64,000 bases of DNA from the NCBI GenBank assembly GCA_026225415.1, contig JAMFSS010000002.1, positions 213,915-277,914 on the forward strand, given 5' to 3'. Of the stretch, positions 17,257-25,652 are shown one piece after another. Origin of the DNA: Alphaproteobacteria bacterium (GTDB taxonomy: Bacteria; Pseudomonadota; Alphaproteobacteria; UBA9219). Every line of letters begins with the position of its first letter. Position 1 is the stretch's first letter. A program made the translations under genes and the position numbers. The notes beneath the pieces were generated by a model that was not told the DNA's origin, did no database searches, and was given only the letters and a program-made list of their open reading frames with translations.

Positions 17257-17511
17257 ATGCTAAAGAAGTTTCCGTTAGATTTACCGGCAGGCGCGATCCC
17301 TGCCCAAAACGGAGAGGCTAGGGTTACGATGACCAAAGGCAATCCAACAGGCACTCACACAGATAAGGCCGTCGAGGAAATTTGCGCGCTGCTTGATGAA
17401 GCAGATAATCGCGCCTTTTTGCTTATTGAGCAAGATATGCCAGACATTCTAAAAGCGGCACGAGAACGTTATGCCGAGCGCACAAAACACCAGCAATTAA
17501 ACAATCATTAA
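17257..17511 (+). CDS. Unknown small protein
   Basis: 84 residues (ATG at 17257, ribosome site AAAAGG). The N-terminus is KKFPLDLPAGAIPAQNGE. The C-terminal half is predicted helical (EEICALLDEADNRAFLLIEQDMPDILKAARERYAER). No family is recognised. AT-rich, like the following gene, with which it may form a short accessory unit between rplM and glpX. Confidence 0.5.
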   Translation: MLKKFPLDLPAGAIPAQNGEARVTMTKGNPTGTHTDKAVEEICALLDEADNRAFLLIEQDMPDILKAARERYAERTKHQQLNNH

Positions 17512-17552
17512 GTGATATTGCATACAATGGTCTCATTCATTTTGAGGTCATT

Positions 17553-18389
17553 ATGCCAGAAGGAATTAGCTGGGAATTTATAATTAGAGAGACTGGGCGC
17601 ATATTTACAAATGCAGTTCCCAAAAACCGGATTGTAGCATCAGCTTCGGCATACTTCTCGCTTCGAGCAAACCTAGAAAATGGGGTGCAACCTCATGAAA
17701 TTGCGAATCTTCTTCAGGATGAGAAATACGTACAGCAAATTGTAAAATCTGTTGGCAAGAGAAGACGCACAGAGCAAATGAGTGTTCTGTCAAATATTGA
17801 AGAAAGTAATGGACGTCTTGAAATAGGTATTGTTGAACTTCAAGCCGCAACTTTGGAAATTAGAGAAGCCGCAAAAGCGATTACAGCACGCACGGAATCT
17901 ATCGAAAATGCAACAATAGTTAGTCAAGAAGTCGCACAACAGAACGCGAGAACAGCCAGAACTTTGACACATCAAATCGCGAACTTGCGGAGGCACGCAA
18001 GAACGACAAATGAGACCCTTGCTCATGTCATCAGAGGGCAAGGCAAAAAAATAGGCATAACAGTCGGCGTTATAACTGGCACTGCCGTGGCTTTCTTTCC
18101 CGGAATGCCCCTCAATATGGCAAGCAGCTATTTTTATGAACGTTATTGGAGTAAAGATGCGCGAGGCGAAACAAAGCCTCAAACAATCATATTAAAACTT
18201 GTTTCATATAATGCAAATGGATGCTTGCCAGCCGATAATTTTAAAAAATTATCAGAAGGCAGAAGCATAACTCTGGCTGCAGGATCGACAAATATTTGTA
18301 TCACGCTACCCAAAATACCCACCCAACCTGCGCATCACCATCATCACACCAATAAAAACCGGCACAGGGCAAAGCATAACTGCCCTTAA
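17553..18389 (+). CDS. Unknown coiled-coil membrane protein
   Basis: 278 residues. The middle (about 85-165) is a long heptad-rich helix (ESNGRLEIGIVELQAATLEIREAAKAI...QQNARTARTLTHQ), like methyl-accepting or t-SNARE type coils. A single hydrophobic stretch follows (IGITVGVITGTAVAFFPG), then a beta-type tail and a His-rich end (PAHHHHHTNKNRHRAK). Base composition is clearly lower in GC than its neighbours, suggesting recent acquisition. It overlaps the convergent glpX by 4 bases. Function unknown. Confidence 0.6.
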   Translation: MPEGISWEFIIRETGRIFTNAVPKNRIVASASAYFSLRANLENGVQPHEIANLLQDEKYVQQIVKSVGKRRRTEQMSVLSNIEESNGRLEIGIVELQAATLEIREAAKAITARTESIENATIVSQEVAQQNARTARTLTHQIANLRRHARTTNETLAHVIRGQGKKIGITVGVITGTAVAFFPGMPLNMASSYFYERYWSKDARGETKPQTIILKLVSYNANGCLPADNFKKLSEGRSITLAAGSTNICITLPKIPTQPAHHHHHTNKNRHRAKHNCP

Positions 18390-19360
18390 TCCACAAAAGG
18401 CTTCCGGTTGAAATTATGATGCGCCTCTATCGTGCGGACAGTGCCGGATTTGGAACGCATTACGACCGAATGGGTTATCGCACCACCGGCGAAACGACGC
18501 ACGCCGCGCAGCATCGCGCCACTGGTCACGCCCGTTGCCGAAAACATCACATCGCCATGCGCCAGATCGTTCAAACCATAAACGCGGCTTAGATCGGTAA
18601 TGCCTGCCTTGGCCGCGCGTCCACGTTCATCATCATTGCGGAACAATAAACGCCCCTGCATTTGCCCGCCAATACATTGCAATGCCGCAGCGGCCAAAAC
18701 GCCTTCCGGCGCGCCGCCCGCGCCCATATACATATCGACGCCGGTGTCTTCTTGCGCCGTTGCGATAATGCCCGAAACATCGCCGTCGCCAATCAACATA
18801 ATACGGGCGCCTGTCTCGCGCACTTTGGCGATGAGTTCGGCATGACGATCACGCAGCAAAATGCAAACTTGTAAGTCAGAAATTTCGGCCTTCTTGGCCC
18901 TGGCCAGATTGCGGATATTTTCGGCGGGCGAAGCATTAATATCAATCAAATTATCAGGTAACCCACCGCCCACCGCGATTTTGTCCATATACACATCGGG
19001 TGCGTGCAAAAATCCGCCTTCCTGCGCCATCGCGATAACGGCCAGTGCATTGGCGCCGCCTGTCGCCGTAATCGCTGTGCCTTCCAACGGATCGAGGGCG
19101 ATATCAACCTTGGGCCCTTTGCCGGTGCCGACTTTTTCGCCGATATAGAGCATCGGCGCTTCGTCGCGTTCGCCTTCACCAATCACCACAGTGCCGGTAA
19201 TGTCCAACACATTCAATGAACGTCGCATGGCATTAACAGCCACCTGATCTGCCGCTTTTTCATCGCCGCGCCCAACAAGCAAGGATGCCGACAAAGCCGC
19301 GGCTTCGCTGACGCGGACGATTTCCATAGCCAGATTGCGGTCGGTGTAATTATCGGACAT
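18386..19360 (-). CDS. glpX: Fructose-1,6-bisphosphatase class II
   Basis: 324 residues. Hydrolyses fructose-1,6-bisphosphate in gluconeogenesis (members may also act on sedoheptulose-1,7-bisphosphate). The metal site DIALDPLEGTAITATGGANALAV, the opening GEGERDEAPMLYIGE and GDGDVSGIIA are typical of GlpX. Length is normal. The DUF192 gene follows 9 bases downstream of its start region on the same strand, suggesting an operon with it. Confidence 0.95.
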   Translation of the reverse strand: MSDNYTDRNLAMEIVRVSEAAALSASLLVGRGDEKAADQVAVNAMRRSLNVLDITGTVVIGEGERDEAPMLYIGEKVGTGKGPKVDIALDPLEGTAITATGGANALAVIAMAQEGGFLHAPDVYMDKIAVGGGLPDNLIDINASPAENIRNLARAKKAEISDLQVCILLRDRHAELIAKVRETGARIMLIGDGDVSGIIATAQEDTGVDMYMGAGGAPEGVLAAAALQCIGGQMQGRLLFRNDDERGRAAKAGITDLSRVYGLNDLAHGDVMFSATGVTSGAMLRGVRRFAGGAITHSVVMRSKSGTVRTIEAHHNFNRKPFVD

Positions 19361-19369
19361 AGAATTTCC

Positions 19370-19858
19370 TTATGGAGTGAGCGCGGGGGAAGTTATTTTA
19401 TCGCCAACTTTTATACCATCTTTGGCGGCCAAACCACCGCCAATTTCGATGACGGCCACAACGGGTATTTGTGAATCTATCGGTGTTATATCCTGTGGCC
19501 GCGCATTTTCCGTTATGGCGCCTATCGCGCCATTGCTGCCCACAAACAGCATATCAAGCGGAATAAGCGTGTTTTTCATCCAGAAAGCCACCTCACGGGC
19601 GGGGCTGTATGGGAAAATCATCGCCTGATCTTCGGGCAAGGAGGTGATGAACATCAAGCCATATGCCTGTTCGGCGGGCGTTATAGCCACTTCCGCTTTA
19701 AAGGCGATTTGGTTGCCATCAGAATGGGTTATTGTAACATTTGAAAGCGCATAGTGAGGACGGTTATCGGGCATCTGCGACCGCCCCGTCCACTCCAGAT
19801 AAAGTGTAATCACCACCGCAAGAATAGCCGCGATTGCCAGAAAGTGTTTTTTGAGCAT
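19370..19858 (-). CDS. DUF192 family membrane-anchored protein
   Basis: 162 residues. An N-terminal hydrophobic anchor (HFLAIAAILAVVITLYLEW) is followed by the DUF192 domain: EVAITPAEQAYGLMFITSLPEDQAMIF, FWMKNTLIPLDMLFVGSNGAIGAI. Members are small exported domains of unknown function. Upstream of glpX in the same orientation with 9 bases between, so likely co-transcribed. Confidence 0.9.
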   Translation of the reverse strand: MLKKHFLAIAAILAVVITLYLEWTGRSQMPDNRPHYALSNVTITHSDGNQIAFKAEVAITPAEQAYGLMFITSLPEDQAMIFPYSPAREVAFWMKNTLIPLDMLFVGSNGAIGAITENARPQDITPIDSQIPVVAVIEIGGGLAAKDGIKVGDKITSPALTP

Positions 19859-19942
19859 GAAAACCTGCCAAAAGAGAATTATCCATTCCTTAACAAGATT
19901 CCGCGAATCTTGATAGAGTATCTTTCTAGCTGGAGAGACTTC

Positions 19943-20737
19943 ATGCGCCCCCTGCCCCTTATCACCGCCGCTTTCTGCGCCGCCCTTTTTACTGCAAACG
20001 CCGCACAGGCAACGGGGAATGTGTTGCTGCCATCATCGGGCAATGATACTTCATCGGCACCTAATCTGGGTATTGCCCCACCGCCTGCACCCTCCACACC
20101 GCAAACTGTGACTTCGCCACCCGCCGCCGCAACGACACAAGCTCCGGCCTATACGCCCACACCCGCGATAATGGCTGCGCCGCAAACATCCGAGTCTGCC
20201 GTTAATCTCAATGAGATTCTGTCGCCTATTGATGACCAAAGCGCAAAGAACCTGCCCGCGGGTGCTTCCCCCACACGCATTCTCCACCAAACCGATAATG
20301 CCAGCGCTTTGTCACAGGCGACCGCGAATTTGCCCTATGCGTTGAATATTTCCATCAACGGTCGTTCGGTTTTCGGCTCTGACGATGTTGCACAGATTTC
20401 CGACAAGCTTGGCCTGAGCCGCGATCAAATCGGTGCCGCTTGCTATTTGTCGGTCAGTGGCCTTATCCAAACCGATAGAGGCGGCGGCATCGTCGATGGC
20501 GGCCTGTCCCCACAAATCACCGTTCGTTATGATGGCATTATTCAGGGTTCCATGCTGGCCGCCGAAGCGCTCTGCACCGCCAATAAATTGCCGCCGGGCA
20601 GCGGTTTTATCAATCAACTGGGCAACCGATATGTTATCACGCTGCAACCTATCAGCTGTGCCGCGCCGACAAGGCAGGTGACGCAAATGGTCATTACCTA
20701 TGACGGTACCGAAAAATCAAGCTGCGCCTATCAATAA
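19943..20737 (+). CDS. Secreted protein of unknown function, Pro/Ala-rich N-terminus
   Basis: 264 residues with a Sec signal peptide (PLPLITAAFCAALFTANAAQA). A Pro/Ala/Thr-rich linker (about 35-90) precedes a beta-rich domain with Cys residues (GAACYLSVSG, EALCTANK, SCAAPTR, SSCAY), which may form disulfides. The ATG at 19943 has a ribosome site (GGAGAG); the ORF track extends 63 residues too far upstream. It ends 1 base before the convergent hydrolase stop. No family is recognised. Confidence 0.65.
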   Translation: MRPLPLITAAFCAALFTANAAQATGNVLLPSSGNDTSSAPNLGIAPPPAPSTPQTVTSPPAAATTQAPAYTPTPAIMAAPQTSESAVNLNEILSPIDDQSAKNLPAGASPTRILHQTDNASALSQATANLPYALNISINGRSVFGSDDVAQISDKLGLSRDQIGAACYLSVSGLIQTDRGGGIVDGGLSPQITVRYDGIIQGSMLAAEALCTANKLPPGSGFINQLGNRYVITLQPISCAAPTRQVTQMVITYDGTEKSSCAYQ

Positions 20738-21595
20738 TCAGTTGGGTTTGTTCAACAAAGCATCCGTTGGCAATTTGCCGATAAAGTTCAAAACGATCTG
20801 TTGAACTTTCAGATTATAGACATTGTTGTGTCCGGCTTCGGGCACATAAACCGCCTGTTTCGGTTCATTGGCGGCATCAAACAAACGCTTGCCGAATTTA
20901 ATCGGCACGACCTGATCCATCTCGCCATGCAATAACAAGAATGGCATGTGCACATCCTTGATCTTGCCGATGGAATCAAACTGATCGCGCAACAACAAAC
21001 GCACAGGAACCAAAGGATAACGATCCGCGCCGACATCCGGCACAGAGGTGTAGGGCGATTCAAGGATAAGAGCGGCTGCGTTATATTCGGTGGCCATTTG
21101 CGTCGCAACGCCTGTGCCCATCGATTCGCCATAAAACACCAACCCGCCATCAGGCACGCCTTTGGCACGAACGGCATCGATGGATGCCTGCGCATCCATA
21201 TATAAACCTTCTTCGGACGGCGAACCGGGGTTACCGAAGCCCCGATAACCGACCATCAACACGCCATAGCCAGCATCCAACCAAGGGCGCACTTTGTAAT
21301 TGCGATATCCCAAATGGCCGGCATTGCCCTGAAAGAAAACAATGGTCATCTTGTCGCGCGACAACGCAGGACGGTACCAGCTGGTAATTGGCGTGCCGTC
21401 TTCGCTGACAACGTCCAACGGTTCAAGTTCTTTCAACGCCCATTCTTGTGGATTGAACCGCGTGGGGTCGGGGAAATACATCAAATGCCTTTGCATGACA
21501 AAGAGCGACCCCGTGAAAACGCAATAAACCAGCGCAAGGGTCACAATCCACCCGCCCGCGCGGCGATAAAAATGCTTGCGCGTTATATTTTTCAT
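20738..21595 (-). CDS. Alpha/beta hydrolase (BEM46-like)
   Basis: 285 residues with an N-terminal membrane anchor (ALVYCVFTGSLFVMQRHLMYFP). Then comes the hydrolase fold: oxyanion FFQGNAGHLGYR, nucleophile elbow FYGESMGTG, acid in HGEMDQVVPI and catalytic His in PEAGHNNVYN. The arrangement matches the BEM46/YfhR family of peripheral alpha/beta hydrolases. Substrate unknown. Its start overlaps the MsbA-like gene end by 4 bases, so it is in an operon. Confidence 0.88.
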   Translation of the reverse strand: MKNITRKHFYRRAGGWIVTLALVYCVFTGSLFVMQRHLMYFPDPTRFNPQEWALKELEPLDVVSEDGTPITSWYRPALSRDKMTIVFFQGNAGHLGYRNYKVRPWLDAGYGVLMVGYRGFGNPGSPSEEGLYMDAQASIDAVRAKGVPDGGLVFYGESMGTGVATQMATEYNAAALILESPYTSVPDVGADRYPLVPVRLLLRDQFDSIGKIKDVHMPFLLLHGEMDQVVPIKFGKRLFDAANEPKQAVYVPEAGHNNVYNLKVQQIVLNFIGKLPTDALLNKPN

Positions 21596-23397
21596 GCCGC
21601 TACCCCTGTTGATTGCATTCCATAGAGCCGCGCATAAATACCGGCCTTGGCCAGTAATTCATTGTGCGCGCCTTGTTCGACTACCTGCCCGCGCTCCAGC
21701 ACCACAATCATATCCGCATCGACAATGGTGGACAGGCGGTGCGCCACGATAATGGTGGTACGTCCTTGCTGCAGCTGTTTCAAGGCGGCCTGTACCGCGC
21801 GTTCCGATTCATTGTCCAGCGCGGATGTAGCCTCATCCAGCAACAACACGGGCGCATTGCGCAACATCGCACGGGCGATTGCGATACGTTGGCGCTGGCC
21901 GCCCGATAATTTCACGCCATGCTCGCCCACTTGGGTGTCATAGCCATTGGGAAGCTCGCGAATAAAACTGTCGGCAAATGCCGCCTGAGCAGCCTGCTCA
22001 ATCTCTTGTGGCGACGCGCCCAATTTACCATAGGAAATATTGGCCCGGATTGTGTCATCAAACAAAGCCGTTTCCTGACTGACCAACCCTATTTTGGCAC
22101 GCAGGCTCTTAATCGTCGCATCGCGCAGATCGACGCCGCCAATCGTAATGCGCCCCATCTTCACTTCATAAAAACGTGGGATAAGGTTGATAATGGTCGA
22201 TTTGCCCGCGCCGGAGGAACCGACAATCGCCACCGTTTTTCCATGGGGCACATGAATAGTAAGTTTTTCTAACGCCTGCGTGCCATCGGCATAGGCAAAA
22301 CCGACATTTTCCAATGCAATGGAATAATCGGATACCGCCAGTGGTTGCGCATTGGCCCTGTCGATAATTTCCGGTTTAACGTCCAGCAAGGTAAACACGC
22401 GGTCCGCTGCCGACAGCCCCGCCTGAAATTGGGCATTAACGCGCCCCATACGTTTCATGGGGTCATAGGCCAATAAAAATGATGTAATGAAGGCAATCAA
22501 ATCGCCTGCACTGGCCTGCTCTGCCGCCACTTGCGTGTAGCCATACAGCAAAAGCGCCACGACCGCGAACGCGCTGAGAAACTCCATCGGCGGCCCCGTC
22601 AATGCGCCGATGCGCACGCTCTTCAACGATAGTTTGAAAATAGTTTCGGTCATGCCGCGCACGCGCTCAATTTCCAACGGCTCATTGCCATAGGCTTTGA
22701 CATGGCGGATGCCTTGAAAAATCTGGTTCAGCCGCGCCGATAAATCGCCGGTGGCATTTTGCGTGTTCGATGAAATGTTGCGTATCCGTTTGCCCATACG
22801 CGCGACATACGCACCTGACAAAGGAAACACCACGAACACGACGCAGGACAAGCGCCAATCCTGATAAAACATCACGCCGATCAGCGACAGTAATTCCAAC
22901 CCGCCGCGAAAGGAATTAAGCAGGCATTCATTAACAGCAGACCGCATAATAGTGACATCATTGGTAACGCGCGACACCAACGTGCCCGACGCGTTGGCAT
23001 GGAAAAACGCCAAATCGGCATCCAGCAAATGCGCGCACATATCCTGCTGCACTGTCGCCACGATACGTTGCCCGACGCGATTCATAAAAATAGTATGGAT
23101 ATAAACCGATATGCCGCGCACCAGAAAAATGCCCAGCACGATACCCGAAAGTTCCATCATATAAGGCAACCCGCGACGGCCATTGATGCCATCGGTGATA
23201 GGTTGCAACATGTGCGCGAACGCGCCGCGCATGACAGCAGCCACGGTCATGAATATCATCGCCGCGATAAAAGCATAGCGGTGGGGCTTCAAATAATTTT
23301 TAACAAGACGGCGCAACAGATCGCCCGTACCGCGCGTTATACCGCGCTGCAGCACAGAAAGATTGGCAGATTGTGGGGTTTGGTCGGGCACAGGCAC
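21592..23397 (-). CDS. ABC exporter, MsbA-like fused permease/ATPase
   Basis: 601 residues: six transmembrane helices in the first 330 residues, then the ATPase domain with Walker A GSSGAGKST, signature LSGGQRQRIAIARAML and Walker B VLLLDEATSALD. The general arrangement fits lipid-A/phospholipid flippase MsbA or related lipid exporters; the exact cargo is uncertain. The ATG is preceded by a long non-coding stretch. It sits first in an operon with the hydrolase. Confidence 0.85.
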   Translation of the reverse strand: MPVPDQTPQSANLSVLQRGITRGTGDLLRRLVKNYLKPHRYAFIAAMIFMTVAAVMRGAFAHMLQPITDGINGRRGLPYMMELSGIVLGIFLVRGISVYIHTIFMNRVGQRIVATVQQDMCAHLLDADLAFFHANASGTLVSRVTNDVTIMRSAVNECLLNSFRGGLELLSLIGVMFYQDWRLSCVVFVVFPLSGAYVARMGKRIRNISSNTQNATGDLSARLNQIFQGIRHVKAYGNEPLEIERVRGMTETIFKLSLKSVRIGALTGPPMEFLSAFAVVALLLYGYTQVAAEQASAGDLIAFITSFLLAYDPMKRMGRVNAQFQAGLSAADRVFTLLDVKPEIIDRANAQPLAVSDYSIALENVGFAYADGTQALEKLTIHVPHGKTVAIVGSSGAGKSTIINLIPRFYEVKMGRITIGGVDLRDATIKSLRAKIGLVSQETALFDDTIRANISYGKLGASPQEIEQAAQAAFADSFIRELPNGYDTQVGEHGVKLSGGQRQRIAIARAMLRNAPVLLLDEATSALDNESERAVQAALKQLQQGRTTIIVAHRLSTIVDADMIVVLERGQVVEQGAHNELLAKAGIYARLYGMQSTGVAA

Positions 23398-23453
23398 AAT
23401 TTTCTAAAGGGTTGTTAAACAGTTTCGGCTATCATAGTGATTAAGATACACCA

Positions 23454-23546
23454 ATCGCAGTTCAAGAATTGGCAAGGGAAGTCCCAAAAGTAAAGCAGAG
23501 AAAGATACTTTGCCAGTAAATAGCTTGCCAATTCTTGAGTTGCGAT
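23454..23546. repeat. Long imperfect inverted repeat upstream of the patatin gene
   Basis: Two 23-bp arms (23454-23476 and 23524-23546; for example TCAAGAATTGGCAAG against CTTGCCAATTCTTGA) differ at two adjacent bases. The 47-bp loop holds a further AAAGTA/TACTTT pairing. It could fold into a large stem-loop in RNA, or be a decayed mobile element. The right arm ends 39 bases before the patatin ATG. Confidence 0.85.
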
Positions 23547-23585
23547 GATTATACAATTTTAAAAGCCTGTCTTTGGAGCCTGTTT

Positions 23586-24569
23586 ATGGACGCCACCAAT
23601 ACCCAACCCAGACCCCGCCGCCGCAAAATCGGCCTTGCGCTTAGCAGCGGTATGGCAAGGGGTTGGGCGCATATCGGTGCCATCCGCGCCCTGAAAAAAC
23701 TGGGTTTTGAATTCGACGTTATCACGGGTTGCTCAGTCGGTGCTTTGGCGGGCGGATGCTATCTGGCGGGCAAACTCGATTCTCTCGAAGAATGGTCGCT
23801 GTCGCTGAACAAACGCAAAATTCTTAGCTATCTGGATATGCGCCTGCGCAGCGGCGGCTTGATCGGCGGCGAAAAGCTGATGGATGAAATGCGCAAATAT
23901 ATGGGGCATGCGCGTATCGAAGATTTTTCGGTGCCCTATGCCGCCATGACGACCGACCTTGTTACTGGTCACGAAATCTGGCTGCAAAAGGGCGAGTTGA
24001 TTGAAGCGATGCGCGCATCATTTTCATTACCCGGCATTTTTCCGCCCGCAAAAATCAATAACCGCTGGCTGGCTGATGGCGCGCTGGTCTGCCCCCTGCC
24101 AGTTGCCGCTTGTCGCGCTTTGGGTGCCGACATGGTTATCGCCATAAATTTAAACGCCGATATGATCGGTAAATCACGCAGTAAGGATGCAAGTTATTCA
24201 ACTGCCGCTGGTTTCGATATGCTGCAAGCGCTAGAAGAAGAAGGCCATCATGAAAAATTATCATTGATGGGCAGCATCACGCGCAAAATTTTCCGGCGCG
24301 ATTATGATGGCCCCAGCGTTTTCGGCGTGATGACATCATCCTTGAACATCATGCAAGATCGCATCACCCGTTCGCGTTTGGCGGGTGACCCACCCGACGT
24401 GCATATAGCGCCGCGCCTTGGCCATTTTGGTTTGTTGGAGTTCGACCGCGCCGAAGAAGCCATCCGCGAAGGCGAAGCCGCAGTGATGCGCAAACAGCCG
24501 GAACTAGCCGACGCGATGGATATTTTGACCAGCACCAACCGCGGTGTGGGCGAGAACGAGCCGATATAA
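23586..24569 (+). CDS. Patatin-like phospholipase (RssA/NTE-type)
   Basis: 327 residues from ATG at 23586; the track start adds 17 unconserved residues. Patatin motifs: LALSSGMARGWAHIGAIRAL (oxyanion), the nucleophile serine in GCSVGALAGG and the catalytic Asp in WLADGALVCPLPV. Related bacterial proteins are phospholipase A/lysophospholipase enzymes acting at the inner membrane. It stands alone, between the MsbA-like operon and the tmRNA gene. Confidence 0.88.
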   Translation: MDATNTQPRPRRRKIGLALSSGMARGWAHIGAIRALKKLGFEFDVITGCSVGALAGGCYLAGKLDSLEEWSLSLNKRKILSYLDMRLRSGGLIGGEKLMDEMRKYMGHARIEDFSVPYAAMTTDLVTGHEIWLQKGELIEAMRASFSLPGIFPPAKINNRWLADGALVCPLPVAACRALGADMVIAINLNADMIGKSRSKDASYSTAAGFDMLQALEEEGHHEKLSLMGSITRKIFRRDYDGPSVFGVMTSSLNIMQDRITRSRLAGDPPDVHIAPRLGHFGLLEFDRAEEAIREGEAAVMRKQPELADAMDILTSTNRGVGENEPI

Positions 24570-24653
24570 CGGCTTAAAAACGCAATTCATCCCTTTGAAT
24601 TTAAAGAAAAACCGTAAATCCCACTTTTTCTTAACACCACCTATGCTATATAT

Positions 24654-25025
24654 AGGCCGTCGGCTTGCCGACTATGGTGATAAACGCTTTGTGGAATAGA
24701 CACTACGGACCCGGGGGCGGTACCCGGCGCCTCCACCCTACTACGCCCCCCTTCGGGGAGCTTCGAAGGGCACGCCCGACAAAGGCATGCCTCGCGAAAC
24801 GTGCAGCGTGCAGTAAGGCGGGGGCGAAACAGGATCGACGTGTGTAGTAAAGACCGAGTTTTTGCCCGGCATGATTCCGCCGTTATCGGGTCAATTTGAT
24901 AAATGCCAACGACAATGTTGACATGAGCAATGTTGCTATCGCTGCTTAATTTCGCCTAGCGAAATTGAGTTGATAGTTACTTGATCGCGGTCCGGGGGGC
25001 ACCGGGCAACAGAAGCCCCCCAATC
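24654..25025 (+). ncRNA. ssrA: Circularly permuted two-piece tmRNA (ssrA)
   Basis: Rescues stalled ribosomes and tags their products for ClpXP. The acceptor half comes first, ending at about 24735-24738 (T-arm CGGACCCGGGGGCGGTACCCG and acceptor CGCCTCCA). An intervening segment (about 24739-24819) with hairpins is processed out. The coding half begins at 24820 with GGGGGCGAAACAGGATCGAC, whose GGGGGCG pairs with CGCCTCC (one G-U). The tag frame at 24905-24949 reads ANDNVDMSNVAIAA then TAA. An 8-bp helix AATTTCGC/GCGAAATT encloses the stop. A GGGGGGC/GCCCCCC hairpin with AATCTTT ends the gene. The permuted layout is characteristic of alphaproteobacteria. Outer ends are approximate. Confidence 0.93.
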
Positions 25026-25031
25026 TTTAAA

Positions 25032-25172
25032 AAAGGGATCAGAGATAAAAAAGGGGTTAGAGAAAATAGCCCGCTTTTTGCACTTGGCTTTTCTTGATGC
25101 GCCCTTTAGTTTGAACAAGAATTCATTAAGAGATTATCTCTCTTTTTTCCCCTAAACTCTGACCCCTAGCTT
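25032..25172. repeat. Degenerate inverted repeats between ssrA and sspB
   Basis: The left part (AAAGGGATCAGAGATAAAAAAG) and right part (CTAAACTCTGACCCCT) are inverse copies sharing the core AGGGRTCAGAG with one mismatch; further A/T-rich matches are scrambled. The right arm abuts the sspB start by 7-9 bases. This looks like a remnant of a MITE or REP-type element. No coding capacity. Confidence 0.4.
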
Positions 25173-25178
25173 CTTTAA

Positions 25179-25643
25179 ATGTCCGAAGATCTTCTACGAT
25201 ACGACCTTATGATCGAAGCCGCGTTGCGCGATGTCGTGCGCGAAACCATTGAAAGCGTGGGGCGTGAAGGCCTGCCGGGCGAGCATCATTTCTATATCAC
25301 CTTCCTGACCAAATTTCCGGGCGTGAAGGTGCCCGATTATTTGCGCAAGCAATATCCCGATGAAATGACCATCGTGTTGCAGTACCAGTTTTTCGGCTTG
25401 AAACTGGAAGATGATGCGATCTATGTCACGCTCAGTTTCAACAACATCAAAGAAAATCTGGTCGTGCCGATTGAATCCATCACCACATTTGCCGATCCTT
25501 CGGTGAATTTCGCCCTGCAATTTCAGAACAGCGGCGATGACGGCGACGATGAAGGCGAAGACGCGCCAACACCCGAAGGCGCAGAAAAACCCGAAGAAAA
25601 ACGCGGCGAAATCATCAGCCTCGATATGTTCCGCAAAAAGTAA
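25179..25643 (+). CDS. sspB: ClpXP adaptor SspB (alphaproteobacterial type)
   Basis: 154 residues. SspB delivers SsrA-tagged proteins to ClpXP. The folded part contains HHFYITFLTKFPGVKVPDYLRKQYPDEMTIVLQYQF and PIESITTFADPSVNFALQF. A Glu/Pro/Asp-rich flexible linker leads to a C-terminal ISLDMFRKK, the ClpX-docking (XB) tail. It is directly downstream of the ssrA gene, whose tag ends in -AIAA, so substrate tag and adaptor are neighbours. The short ATG start with a weak ribosome site is accepted because the family start is near here. Confidence 0.93.
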   Translation: MSEDLLRYDLMIEAALRDVVRETIESVGREGLPGEHHFYITFLTKFPGVKVPDYLRKQYPDEMTIVLQYQFFGLKLEDDAIYVTLSFNNIKENLVVPIESITTFADPSVNFALQFQNSGDDGDDEGEDAPTPEGAEKPEEKRGEIISLDMFRKK

Positions 25644-25652
25644 GGCTTACCC

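Noticed and set aside
24665-24847. 60-codon + strand ORF
   Set aside because: Falls within the acceptor and intervening parts of the tmRNA gene; no protein character.
24936-25118. 60-codon minus-strand ORF
   Set aside because: Overlaps the tmRNA coding half and the degenerate inverted repeat; a repeat-derived shadow.
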